Positions 33,623 to 47,500 of a DNA stretch of 64,000 bases are shown one piece after another. Below the pieces are notes generated by a model. It was not told the origin of the DNA. It saw only the letters and a list, made by a program, of their open reading frames with translations, and did no database searches. How positions within the stretch are numbered: the stretch's first letter is position 1; every line of letters starts with the position of its first letter. The DNA comes from Micromussa lordhowensis (taxonomy: Eukaryota; Cnidaria; Anthozoa; Scleractinia; Lobophylliidae), in NCBI GenBank assembly GCA_964020085.1, contig OZ026597.1, positions 23,894,579 through 23,958,578 of the forward strand. Reading direction: 5' to 3'. Position numbers and translations under genes: made by a program.

Positions 33623-35455
33623 GCACAATATTGCATCGAAACAACTAGTGCAAACTTGAAGTTTATTTACTGATTTCAAACTGTCGCAAGTTTCTCTTTC
33701 ACAATAAATTATTCTTAATTATCAAACCTGGTAAATGGCAATATTGGAATACAAACGTGGAGTTCATTATTAGACAACTGCACGTTTTTTCAATTAAATC
33801 ATATTTATCTCCATCATTCACAATCACTGGCCTTTACTTATAAAACAATTCCATAGGAGATGAAAAAAATACGCCTGCATCGAGCTTACTTATTGAATAC
33901 AAACTAACAATACCTAGTTGTTATAACAACTAATTTTATCTTTATCTTTCCCATATAACAACTACTATGATGTTGTAACTTATTTTAAGAGCATAAAAGG
34001 AAACAAGCGTGTTATCTACCCTCCGCTTAGTCCAAACAACAGGAGTTAAAACACGAGTTTTAACTAAACTGTGGGTGGAGGGGTGGGTTTGGAAAATACA
34101 CGAGATCTCGCTCATAGGAGATCGGTTTTCCCATTTTCGCAGAAGTCAGCCCTACACTATTTGACCAAACAAAATAGTGACAATGCGCGCGCTTTAACCT
34201 ATTTACAATTTTCTACTACTATTAAGCTGTACACTATTACAACTTTAAACGCACATGATTTTTAAAACAATGGTAATTATTGGAACACTAACATAAATCA
34301 ACAGGATTGCTGTAACTGGTGTCGTCTACCCATCATCATCGTTTGTACTTACAAAGAAGAACCCAAAAGCGCCAAATCTTCGTCGGCACAAGGTTCGAAC
34401 ATGTTTTGGACACAAAATTAAAGACTTGTCCAATACGTCCACTATGTAAATCCATTTCTCTTCGCGATGAGGTCGCGCTTAAATAATAAAGTTATATCAC
34501 AAAAAGTGGTCAGCAACTAGGCCCCAAGGAGAAATTTATGTCTGCAGAAACGACAGACTGAATTTGGTTTGGAAATCGCAATCAATATATAAACAATAGC
34601 CTCCATTTGGCGCGAAAATATGCCAGGATATTTGTCCGCGGACATATCTGTTCCGAGAAGCGAACAGTTTTCCGAGAGCGTAGCTCGAGGAAAACTGTGA
34701 GCTACGAGGAACAGATAATGTCCAAGGACAAATATCCGAACATATTTTTGCCCCAAATGGAGGCTATTGTGTTTATTATCCTTCAAATATTTTTCGCAAC
34801 GCGCGCGGTTTTGAAAATTGGGGAATATCCTCGGATATTCCCCAGTTTTAGCTGGGGAATATTGGCCCACGTGACGCGTTTAGACCAATCGCGCGCGAGC
34901 GAAAATATTTGATGGATTATAATCTTAAATATTACAACGTATTAAAGCCACCTGCATCCTTGCTACCTTGCAGCCACTCTTGAGTTCTCTTACTGATATC
35001 ATGGCGATCATCAGTCATTGCCGTAGGCGAAATTTAATACAGTTTCCGGCTGGGGGGAACAAGCACCAATTGATGGCGAATTCCGCTCTACTCGGGCTAC
35101 TCGAGTGCTTACTCGAGCGCTTTAACAAAGATCTGTCAACGTGGGCACTTGTTTCCTCAAGTGAACATGAACAAGGGCTCTCTACATCGTCAAATGAAAA
35201 ACTGGTGTTCCTAGTTTCCATGCTATCAGCTCATAAAATTAAAATTTAGGATCTAGGATAAGCAAGCGCTGACCACAACGAGCCTTGCCATCGAGATCAT
35301 CACCGACTAGTCCCCGACACTTGAAAACAAACAGCAACGAAATTACCAGTGAAAATAAATTGTCTCTGTGTATGTTTCACATACGTGTATCAAGAAGCCA
35401 AAGCAGTGCTCATGGAGAGTAGCTCTCTAAAGAGCATTATTTGTGAAGTATCAGC
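33622..35455. other. 3' flank of the RING-CH gene, including a foldback element
   Basis: No other gene was recognised. Frames at 34071-34265 (+), 34968-35249 (+) and 35015-35221 (-) have no domain. A foldback element lies at 34585-34915. The 3' untranslated region of the minus-strand gene should start just below 35456. Confidence 0.45.
34585..34915. mobile_element. foldback element, copy A
   Basis: TATAAACAATAGCCTCCATTT and its inverse AAATGGAGGCTATTGTGTTTA bracket a palindrome (about 34585-34785) that includes GGATATTTGTCCGCGGACAT and ATGTCCAAGGACAAATATCC. A tail follows with GGGGAATATCCTCGGATATT and ACCAATCGCGCGCGAGCGAA. Related copies lie at about 54050-54410 and 54425-54640. Confidence 0.75.
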
Positions 35456-35597
35456 TCATGCTGTAGTAATATCGACTGCTTCAGGAGCAAGATGGCTCTC
35501 CTCGGGTGGATGAGAAGAGGTCACAGGCGCACCAATTATTCTCATCGTGGCGAGACGTGCTCTGCGGTAAACGAGCAGCATGTTCAACCCAAGAAGT
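35456..35597 (-). CDS. RING-CH gene, last coding exon
   Basis: Acceptor GTTTATTTCAG, incoming phase 2, stop TGA at 35456-35458. It ends span 8 (LLGLNMLLVY), then a basic patch (RRARLATMR) and a cytosolic tail ending EAVDITTA. Confidence 0.82.
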
Positions 35598-38500
35598 CTG
35601 AAATAAACAGAATGCCAGAGACTTAAAGAAATGGCCTAAGATGACTGACTGATACTGACTGACTGATAGACTGACTGACTGACAGACAGACTGACCGACT
35701 GAAGGACTGATAGACAGACAGACTGGCTTACTGAAGGACTGACTGACTGAAGGACCGACCGACCGACTGGATGACTGCCTAATTATGAGGTCCAACTCAC
35801 CTAAGACACACATATTCATGCACAACAGCAACTCCTATGACCAGAATCTTACAAGCAGGAGGTATGCTGGATAAACAAACCATGTAAACACCGATTGGCG
35901 CTCCAATCATCATGGACAGGATTAGACTCGTTTGAACCCAATGTCTACAAACAACAACAACAAAAACAACACGGATACTCGATGGTTAGTTATTGAATAG
36001 TCAAAGAAGCTGAAAACAACTTGCAGAAATCAGTTACAGAAATTGTTTACAACAACTTTCGAGTTAAGCATATCAGTGGTAGTAGTAACTGGAGTCGTCG
36101 TTTTTGAGTTTCACCGTGTCACGCGATACCTTGCACAACGAAAAATGTCACACAACCTACCGTACAGTCAGACCACTTGGTAACCACGTCCTTCCCGTTG
36201 CCAGTTTGTACTGTCAGAGATTCAAATCAATCACGTTACTTTTTGGCAAGAGAAGACTTAAATATTTACGTAAATATCTTTATTCATTGTCCTGGACACA
36301 TTTTGTCTAGTGGGACAATCGAAGATCTGCCGGATTGTATTCGCAGTTGTGACAAATACAGCTGGACGGATTGAGTACGTACATGTCTCTAGAAAGGGCG
36401 GAAGTTGCTGGCTGCTATTTCGTTACATTATACAGTGAGGTGCATGTATTTATTTGTGAGTGACCGCTGGACTTTCTCGTATAACTATACTCTGTAGGCA
36501 AGGTCACCATTTGCAACTGCAGTCTGACTTTACAAACACAGGTGAAGTTAAAAATTGAAGCGTAGCCAGGATGGGACATATTAAAAAGATAAAGAACGTT
36601 CGCTGGCTAAGAATTTAAGAACTAAAATGAGCTTTCGGCTGTCAGTCTACAACGTTCAACGGATAAAAATGGAATACGAAATGATCGAATATATGCAAAA
36701 AAACGTGGAATAAAACAATGGAAAAAACAAAAGTAAAGTATAAACGTGTAAACTAGTGATTATTGTTTAAAAAGAATACAATACTGGTTCGGGAGTGGCT
36801 TAGAGTTATTGTCCGCAAGCTTGGTAGCAGAGGTGTGCCAAGCCTCCAATGTTTTTCTGATACGAAATGAGCCTTTGTCAATGACACTAGAATTGTCAAA
36901 ATCTATGCGATGGTCGGATGACCACGCATGTTTCGCAATGTTAGATCCGTTAGCATATGTTTTGACATTCCTGACGTGTTCTTTCTTACGGGTTTCAAAA
37001 CACCGGCCGGTTTCGCCTACATAGCACCAACCACAATCGGCACAGGGTATTTTGTAGACCACATTGGGTTGATGTTCGATAGGTGGTCTGAATTTGGGAG
37101 AAGGAAATTCTTGCTGTAAAGTTTTTAAGGGCTTGTTTACAACTTGAATGTCGTGCCTTCGAAGAATTCTTGTCAGTGGTTGCGTGACACCATTGATGAA
37201 GGGAAGAACGGCAAAACTGTTAGAATTCTCTTGAGGTGCGGCCCATTTAAAAAACATGCAGACCAATTCTTCAGGCGTAGGAATGGCTAGAGCGGGCGGT
37301 TTGGAAAATTTCCGCTTTAAGATGTTGGAAACAACATAGGAGGGATAGTTGTTGACTCTTAGAGCATCAGTGACGTGGTTGATTTGTAGTGTCATTGACA
37401 AAGGCTCATTTCGTATCAGAAAAACATTGGAGGCTTGGCACACCTCTGCTACCAAGCATGCGGACAATAACTCTAAGCCACTCCCGAACCAGTATTGTAT
37501 TCTTTTTAAACAATAATCACTAGTTTACACGTTTATACTTTACTTTTGTTTTTTCCATTGTTTTATTCCACGTTTTTTTGCATATATTCGATCATTTCGT
37601 ATTCCATTTTTATCCGTTGAAGGTTGTAGACTGACAGCCGAAAGCTCATTTTAGTTCTTAAATTTTTAGCCAGCGAACGTTTTTTATCTTTTTAACAGGT
37701 GAAGTTGTTTGAAAAGCTTGAGGTGAGAAAGTGATTGCTAAGGAGGGGTTGAGGTTTAAGCAAAATGTATAGCGATCAGTATAAAGGAGAAATAATATTT
37801 GCAATTGGTATCACAGGGTTGACAGATAGAAAACTGAAGCCTACCTCTTCTCCGCAAACTTTACACTTGCGGTTATCCTCTCCACTATCCACAGATGACT
37901 GGGAAACCAAAACAATCAACAAGCATCAAAACTAATCCCGTCCTTAGTTATTACACCTTCGTTATGAAATAAAAAATATATTGTCAAGTGGAATTTAGAT
38001 TCTAAAACCCCTACAGTTCCTTTCTTTTGGCGATAATTCTCAACTAGGGGCCTTGCTCGGGGGGGGGGGGGGGGAGGGGGAAGGCGGAGAGGCGGGAGAG
38101 GCGTTAAGAGGGAAAAAGAGGGGGAAGAGGGGGGAGAGGGTGGAAGAGACGGGAAGAGGCGAAAGAGGGGGGAGAGGGGGATGAGGGGAAAGAGGGACAA
38201 GAGGGGCAAGAGGGGCCAGAGACAGGAAGAGGCAGGAAGAGGGGGGAGAGGGAAAGAGGGGGAAGAGGGGGAAGAGGGGGAAGAGGGGGAAAGAGGGGGA
38301 AAAGGGGGAAGAGGGGAAGGGGAGGGGGGAAGGGGCGAAGGGGGACAGAGGGGCAGAGGGGGGTAGGTACCGCTAGCTACAGGTGAGGGTTGATTTTCAG
38401 ACTTGAAGGTGATCGAATCCAAGACAAACCAAAGCGTTACTAAACGAGGCCAGTTTTAATAGCAAAGTGGTCACAAAATACTTCAGCCGGTGAAGACAAA

Positions 38501-41500
38501 TTAAATATGACACTTTTACTACTGTCACGAGAAATTAAGAGAAGCTGATCTACAAGGTATTCAACAACAACAGACATGAAATTCAAGTTCACGACGCTCC
38601 TGTACCTCAATGAGCCATCTCTTGAGACAGTCGTGGTGCACAGCGGCTACATCTCCCTTACACTGACAGGGTAGTATCATAGGACCAGCATCGGTACGCT
38701 CACTGTCGTAACAAACCCAGCACTCACTACGAGAAGCGTCTAAGTCTGCCAATCAAATGAAGAAAATGTTAGCAAAAATGTATTTGTGGCATGAAGAAGA
38801 GCATCACGTAACGATCCGGAAAAGTGTTACGTAGCGAGAAGACAATAGTATGTCAGTGATGGCAGGTGTCTTCAAAGACCTTGCAACACAAATATGCCGT
38901 GTTTTTGATCTACCATTTGAGCCTCAGTTACTTACCAGAACAGTAATCTTATGAAGTAAGAAAACGTTCTATGGTGTATCAGAATGACGTTAACCGTCAA
39001 ATGTTGACTGAGGCAATAAAAGAGAAAAGCAAGTCACGCATTCGGACAGACACTCGCTGTCCCCAGTAAGATTTGAAGACACGTGAGGCAGGAAAGAATA
39101 AGTCTTAGTACTCAAGGGCTAATGCCTGCCCACCTTTAAAGCTAAGACACTGCACTTGGACGACCTTCAAAACGGACACTAATAGACTGTGACTGGCACT
39201 AGGTTCTTCAAAAAAAAACACGCGAATTCTCTTAACTGGTCCTCATATATTTATTATAGCACTAACTGGGAGAATTAATTTCTTTATCTCAGGATACATT
39301 TTGTTTTCATGAACGGCATCAATTAACATCATGTAAATTTCACGCTGACTTTTTTTACGGCTGTGTACACCTGAATCTGATCGCCTACGCCGGAACAACA
39401 ACAGCGTTATATAGATATGAACAACACCATTTACATTTCATGCAAAAAAGCATTCAAAAGTGTAGAGGATACTCTGAAAGATCAATTCTGATAGTTGTAT
39501 TGATGTAGTGAGTAAAATATTCAGTGCAGACAGTGTGATCATCGAGCGTGACTCCGCTCTGTTTGCTTGTGGGAAGACAAAAAGCATGGAGAACAAAAAT
39601 CTAGTACCCCACATAAAAATTAACGTGGTCTAAAAAAATGGTATGCTTATAAATAAAAGGCAAGCAACATTACTAATTTGCCACGAGGAACAGTCAAAGA
39701 CAAAACTGCCGGTTCGGAGATTTTAAGCTACACCACAAACAAAGTAACAAATGCAAGAAAAGAGAACTTTACCAAGAAAGCCTCGATGCCTGCTGCACGG
39801 TACACAAGGGACGAACGTATCAATAGACAGCCTCAAGGAGTTTTGCCGCTCCATTGTAAACGTGCTTTACAAAACGCGAGCTGTGGCAATCAGCATTGAG
39901 TATGAGACCATACACAACTTACTCGAAATGCCGAACGATAATGCATTACAAAAATGTTATTTTGGGCATTTCGGTAATAAGCTTGATCGCATGACGTCAG
40001 TATAAACAAACCAATATAACACAAAAGATTGGGTTACGAATCCGCCATTACGCAAGAGACTCAAAAGTACAGCAAATTATCACTTCACGTAAAGAAGTTG
40101 CCGCGTACATTTAACTCGGCCATTAACACTCCAGAGCGCAGTGCACAGAAGAGTTGAGGAAGTTGTTTTGGGCGACCATTGAGGATACCAAAACAAGGAA
40201 AAAAGCTTGGAGATGTCGGCGTGTTAGCTCTTCTTGTTTATTTACAGCAACAGATTATTTATTTTTGTCGTGATTCATTTGTGTTCTAGCGATGTCCAGT
40301 CCCTTAAAGTTTACAACTCCTGCTGTACATTTTGGATAAATTAAGGAACTTAGCTCAATTAGTTTAGTATTGAACCTCAGCAAAAAGGTCTGCTAACACT
40401 CATCATTTCTATGAGATTCAATCTTCTAGTATTCAGTTCAGCGGATGAAGACTGTAGTTGAACACTATTTGGCTAATTATCATTCTAGAGCGGTTTTCAA
40501 TTGAGCGTCGTAAAACCAAAACCGAACCAATTACTTACCAATTAGACTATTCAGCCAATCTCAAACTGTAATAAAATCAAAACCAAAGTAATTTTGCCTG
40601 ATTCCTTTCCACACTCAATTGAAAACTGCTCCAAGGAGAATAACACTCTTGCTCTATATGTAGTGAATGGACACACTAAAACCACACTGTAATTTGCATG
40701 TACTGTATAGTTTGCATACACTGTCTGTACCCACACGTTACCTTTGTTTGAGGCTTACAAAATGACCAGTACACAATGTAGCACCGGTTATTATTAAGTC
40801 GCAAATTTAATGTAATTCTAATGTAGCCGAGGCCTGTAATGTTGAAGCCTTCAGAGCGTCTGCTGTACATGTGTAAGCGAACTACCTCGACACGTGAACA
40901 AAGTTTTCACTTTCTCCAACTGGTGAGTGAACAACATGCTGTGTTCAATTTATATAATTGCCCCCCTCCCCTTACAACTAAACACTACCACTGTACTTCT
41001 GCACAGTTCATGGTCTAAGTGCACTCTGTTGTTGACAATGGGAAAACAATGCTATCAGTTGCACTTCTCACCTCCAGTCGTTTCAATAGCATCATAGCAA
41101 TTATATCGATGGTTGCCTCCCATTAAATGCCTCGCTTCCTGAAAGAAAAACAATATTTATTAGAACATCTTCCACAGTAGAATACAAAGTCAAAGATCTA
41201 GTGAGGTTAATGGTTAAAAACAGGCTGAAGGAAGGAATCCCGGATCATGTGTACTATAGGTGGTCTCGGTCGATATATCGGTCGATTGTCAACCGACTGT
41301 CGGTCGATATACATGTATCAACCGACTATCGGTCGACTATCGGTCGACTATCGGTCGACTATCGGTCAACTACCCTCACTATAACTGAGACCATAAAAAA
41401 TAAAATGGAAATGGTCAACACTAGTTACTTACACAAGAGCTGTTGACGAAATGGTGGTACAAGTCAAGAAAATTCATTTTCATAATTGAACTTAACAACT

Positions 41501-44500
41501 GATTTTCCTTTCTTGGTTACACAGTGACTTGTAAAAGAAAGGGAAAATATTTTCATCTTGAATCTGCCGAGTACAAGAAACACTTATGGAAGCTTGGAAA
41601 AACTCAAAAAACCTGTGGAAACTGGCAAGAGAGGAGAATTTTTATTGATCAAACTGGTTCTAAACAAATAACAGAACACAGTACCTCTGTTGTGTCATGG
41701 ACCAGGAGTCGCTTAGGGTTCAAGATCCACAACCGACTTGGACTGAACAAGAGAAATTAAAAGTTGCTTTAAACTCAAATTATTATCTTCAATATGATAA
41801 ATCCATACTTCAGAATGTGTTGTTCCAAGAAATCTCCATATCCTTCCCACAGAGAGTATTTTAGTTGGACCCCACCCCCTCCCTTTTCACCACACCCTAT
41901 GGAAATTCCTCAATAGCATCATACTTCCCTTTAAATGTTTTAGCTTTCCCCTCCTCTTTGGATTTCAAGTGACCTTCAATGAGATGGGTATGGGGATTTT
42001 CTAGGACTGCACAAGCTACTATCCAAAATGAACAAAAAAAAATAACAATCTTGATTGTACCTTAAAGCATAAAGAACTTTAAGTGTACATTGTACATTTT
42101 ACATTATCTGTAAGGGAGATGCAGTTGCCTAATGGTTACCACGCTGGACATCAGAATGAAAGGTCTAGGTTCGAGCACTAGCCAGGGTCATTGTGTTGAT
42201 TGTGTTGTGTTCTCAAACAAGACACTTTCTTCTCACAGTAGCTCTCTCCACCCAGGAGTATAAATGGGTACTGGAGGATTAAAAACTACAGTGTGACCCT
42301 ACAATGGACCAGCATCCCATAAGGAGGAGAGTAATTGAATACTCCTACAGTAGTTCCTTAATTCTAAGCAAACCAAAATAAGCTCTGCTAATATGGACCA
42401 CATGGCCCAATACAGATTGTTGACCCACCTCTTCCAGTTCCAGAGACAGCAAGAAAACCACATAGCCACACCCAGCTCAAACAATCTGAACACAATGTCT
42501 AAAACATTCCTCCCCTCTATAGGCAATCTATACAAAAAAAAAAATCAAAATAATAAGCTGGGAGTTATTTAAAGTGATCTATATTTAACAATTATTCCAC
42601 GAGCGCGCGTTGGATACGAGATGGTTGATAGCCAACGAGCGTGTAGCGCCGATTTGGCTATAATCATCTCATATCCAACAAGCATGAGCGGAATAATCGT
42701 TTTATTAAAAACAACCACCAATTATTGCTAAAAGCTTGCCACGTTTTATTTCTCAAAATCCTCTCTTGGACCGCCATTGTTTCTCTCCACGGAAAATTGT
42801 TTCAGAATTTCAGCTGTTGTGCTGACGCGTACACTTACCATATTTGTAGGGCATGGTATAATGGCTCATATACCATGGCCACTAAGCCAATCAAATTCCT
42901 TGAATTGCATTATACAATGACCTGGCAGTTTTTAATAATAATTGTTAGTGAGTGTGTCAAGCAACTTGAGGTGTAACCCTAGGCCAATGGCAAAAAGCAC
43001 AACCACTCCAATTGTCAACACTCACTGATTAATCTTAAGCAGCCAAATTTCTGAACTTTACAAAACATATCCTGGAGCAAACAGCACTTATGAATCATAC
43101 TGTGCCAATTTAAGAGAGACACCTTATTCTTGACACAGTGCTTCTGTTCATCTATTAGTATTGTGTTAGCACTAATGTTGAAATTGTTTTCAACTTTACT
43201 TATCTTTTCTAAAAAAATTTTCATTATTTTTAAATGTTTATTTATTTATTTAATTGTCAGGGCTTCTATTGATGTCAGTTTCAGTTATACTCTTTTCCTC
43301 ATTAAGGGCAACAAAATTTTACATGGTAACCTGAAATGGACTAGACTGGAATTCCTATGAAGGGGACCACCACAAGCTCCATGGTGTTGGCGAATACTGA
43401 GCTCTTTTTGAAATGGGTCAGAAAAATTAAATCATATCAAACTTACTTGTCTTTCCACTTTTTACCCATGATATCACCAAGAAGAAAAAGGGAAGTGAGA
43501 AGCTGCAAGGCAATACCATAGTCAAAGTGATAACATGATTACAATACTCAAACAAGTTGTCAAGTTTGTTAAAGCCCTAGATACAAGGGCCAACCATAAG
43601 ATCAAGATGGCTAGATGTTTGGCAAGTTCTTTTTCGTGGGCTGAGGTTCACTAGGTCATGCATCAAGTCAACAAGTGAAGAACAATGCCATTATCCATCC
43701 ATATTGACCAAACAAGCTTGGTCAAGAAAAGATGCATCATTGACAGAAAGCACAGGAAATATTAAATAATTATGATCCCAAGTGTAAAGATAACTCTGTC
43801 TCCCTCACTCTGATAGCCAATAACAGCACAGGATGTGGTTCATCTTACCTTATTGTGGAGCTACATGTAAACATATAATAAATAAAGGGTGCAAGTTTCT
43901 AAACAAAATGTGGTGCTGCATCGGTGGGAGTATTGCAAGACAATTTGGTTTTATCAACTGGGTTGATAATGTGAATTGTCCACTGTAAAGAGATTCGGAA
44001 GCTGACGTTTCGAGCGTTAGCCCTTCGACGGAGCGAAGGGCTAACGCTCGGAGCTTTTGCTCCGACAAAGGGCTAACGCTCGAAACGTCAGCTTCCGGAT
44101 CTCTTTATGGTGGACAATTCACATTATCAACCCAGTTGATAAAACCAAATTATCATATAATAAATAAAGTGAGGTAGTTGGTTTCATTACCGTACACTAT
44201 ATGACATGTACATTAATGAGTTATAAATTACCTGCAGTGATGCTTGAGAGACCAGTCCAACTCTTGACATGGTAGCCTGTGTGGCATCAACATTAGAAGA
44301 CTCTCTAGTTGTGATGAATGCACCACGGACCTGGGATATATAATTTCACAACCTTCATAAATACATGTACAATCATGTACTCTAATGGCTAATTTGTACA
44401 CAGGCCTTAGTACAAAACATTTTCCGTTTTCTATTTAACAATTTTGCTCCTGCTTTCTATCACAAACAGAAATGAAAAGCAGATAATCTAATTGCTAAAT

Positions 44501-47500
44501 TAGTATAAATCTACTAGTCATTCAAAACTTAACTAGTAAACATTATTATCTAAAATTATCCTCTTCATAGACACTTTGAAAATGCAAAGGAAGTGGCTGC
44601 CATTTTGTTAAGATACCTTGTTAACACATTGTTCATACCTTGTAAAATAACTCAACTCCATAGATGAGAAACAGTGTGAGCATCAAAAACATCAGGACAA
44701 CAAAAAAGCCAGTAAATATGTTGGATAGGTAAACCTTGAAAAGAACAGACTAGAAATTAAACTGCACATTAAAATGTTAAATTTCCTGACAGTGTGTTAC
44801 TGTATAAGTACATGTCTGCACATAGCTTAAGTGTATGTAGCATGCAATACAGTAACTGTGAAGGTTTAGACAGATGGAAGAGGATTGACGGATTGAAAAT
44901 ACCTGCTGTCTGCATCGTTACTTTTAACTAGCAATATAAGATGAACAAAAAATTAATTGTAACAATACAGTCTGAAACAATTACTGTTCTGCATTTTCCT
45001 AACCTTTGTATGTTCATCTGTTACTTCAGTTGTTATAAACTGCACCAAGAAGACCATGTACATGAACACATTGAACAAGATAAAAGCTATTGTGGATTTG
45101 CTGAGGAAACGTGGCCTGTCTAGTTTTAGACCAACCACATGAAATGTCTGAAAATAGATAATTTACATCAGTGAAAACAAGATGACATCAGGAAGTTAAA
45201 CAATTGTCCTATGTGTAGTGTACACTTCTTTTGGGGAGCGACATAATGTCTGCCACACAAATATACATGTACATGTAAATATTTACAATTACATAAAATT
45301 ATAATTAAAAGATACATAATATTATATAACAAGACATATGGTGTAGTTTCAACAATATTGTACAGTAACAATTACAATTTACTGCAATGTGAAAGTTGAA
45401 CACAGTGGAAATAATAAGATATTTCAAATTTACCAATTTATTATTAATTAATAACCTCTCAGACACCAACAAAGGGCTTGACATTCAAGAAAAAACCTTG
45501 GGGCCAGCTGGCCCCTATGTTTTCAGTTTTAGTTACCAGCACAATTATTTCAGTGAAAACTGTGAAAAGTGAAAAAAATCTGGCCCCGTTGGTGACCCCA
45601 GCGGTCGCAACATCAAGCTCGTAGCAGTGGCAGTGGCAGCGGCAACTTTGATTCTTGAAGCCACCCTTGACTGAACTTTTTATAGTAAACAAATTTTAAC
45701 TAAGGGAAAAACTTTTACTGATCTGAACTGTACAAATCAGTGTTTTCCATAAGCAAGGACTGACAAAAGCTGTAGTCACATAATTATTTAAAACCTTGAC
45801 CTAAATGATGCTCTTGTAGGGTAGTTTGTAACATTTGTGAATTAATAATTTTTTGTCATTTTGTGATCAAGCAAACTGTAATGATCAGTGGAATCATATT
45901 TCATGTAAATTAAGTGTTTGTTTTGTCCCAAATGATTGTGACTGGACTTTATAATTATGTATTCACAGAAACATTAAATAGGTTTCTTGTAATATTATCC
46001 CAAACATGTGATTCTTATACGATTGGGATATACTTACGAAAGTGCTGACTAAGTATATTTAACTTTGGGATTCCTGTATTTAAAACATATCACTAACTTA
46101 AGACATCATAATAAATGTTTGGTTTATTAAACACACAACTCACTTGTCTGCATTTTCTAAATGCTACGAACATCTTAGCAGAACTTTTTCATATGAAAAA
46201 TGAAGCTAGGACTCATTGAAATGTGATTCCTAGGTTTAGGATTCCTATATTTGTTTATCTACTATTTTGTTTTCATGTTTGTCATTCACGCGTCTCATAT
46301 GCTGGAATCATAGTTGTAGTGCTCACTAGTAATCCTAATCTCTTAAATATCTGTAGTTTTAGGTGCTCATAACAAAAAATTCAATCCAAAAAACAAATGA
46401 ATTATTATGTTGTCAAGATAAGATATTACTACACCATTTTTGACAAATGTTTACCACACAAACTTTCTATGTGCTTCAATCAAATGTAAGACAATCAGTG
46501 AAAATGCAAGATGGCATTGACCAAACAGAACAAGGCAGGAAAAACTTCTGAATTGTTATTAATAATATCTATTACAATGTACATGCATGTACATGCATTG
46601 CCTCCCAGGGATGTTCAAATAGGACATTTTGTTACACCCAAAAACAATCCTATCAAGTTAAAACCAGACCTGAAAGAGTCCAAAGTCTTCAAAACTATGT
46701 AAACCCAAAAAGTTCAAACTGGAAGTGTACTGTCAGTTACAAATACAGCTGTAGTTGTTCCATGGGATGCCTGTGGCAGGCCCACAGTAAGGTTTTCATT
46801 GTCGACACAAATCAACAAATTCTTGAAATTGATTACTTTAACTGCACAATTCATTCCAATGCTAGGCTCATTAGCAAACACATCCCACAGAATCACATTT
46901 AGGCATCTTGTTATAAATAAATGTAAATTATAAAATTTAACAAAAATGGGCAATTCCAGAAAATATCCATACCCAACCACGGACGGCTTCCATGTTTTAA
47001 CCCCCCTTGCCTTCGGAAATTCCAGAATGCGTTACCCCCCCCCCCCCCCATGCCCTCAGAATTCCATAATCGTGAAACCCCCATACCCTTCGGAATTTCC
47101 GCTTTTTTTGGAAGTGCATTTTCAACTTAGCAACGTCTACAATGTATATCAACTAACGAACATGATTTTATGCTTCCTCAAGGCTGTGATCTTGCGGTGC
47201 TGGGCGACAAGCTTTACTCTTCAGCAACAAGAAAAACCTTCTGCACGTGGCCAGGTGTGCAAACTCCTTTTTAAGTCTGAATTTGGCTATAAAAATAAAC
47301 ACCACTCACGGTAATTTTCCTCTTCTTTGTTTTGTTGTGTTGTTTTGACGTTTACAAAGCAAAATAGCTCAAATTCAGACTGTTAAAATCTTTTGGCGGT
47401 CAAAAATACTGTCGAGTCATTCGATCTTTCCTCGTTGCATCCATTGTACACTACATGTCGTGTGCTCGAATGCTTTATCTGGCAGGCGTTCCTTGGAAGC

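Noticed and set aside
34968..35249. 93-codon gene
   Set aside because: No family resemblance and no splice or promoter support; overlapping frames exist on the other strand.
37916..38422. 168-codon proline/serine-rich protein on the minus strand
   Set aside because: It is the translation of the complement of a polypurine tract; low complexity only, and it lies in an intron.
46946..47314. 122-codon gene
   Set aside because: It starts within the terminal inverted repeat of a transposon and crosses C-runs; no domain.
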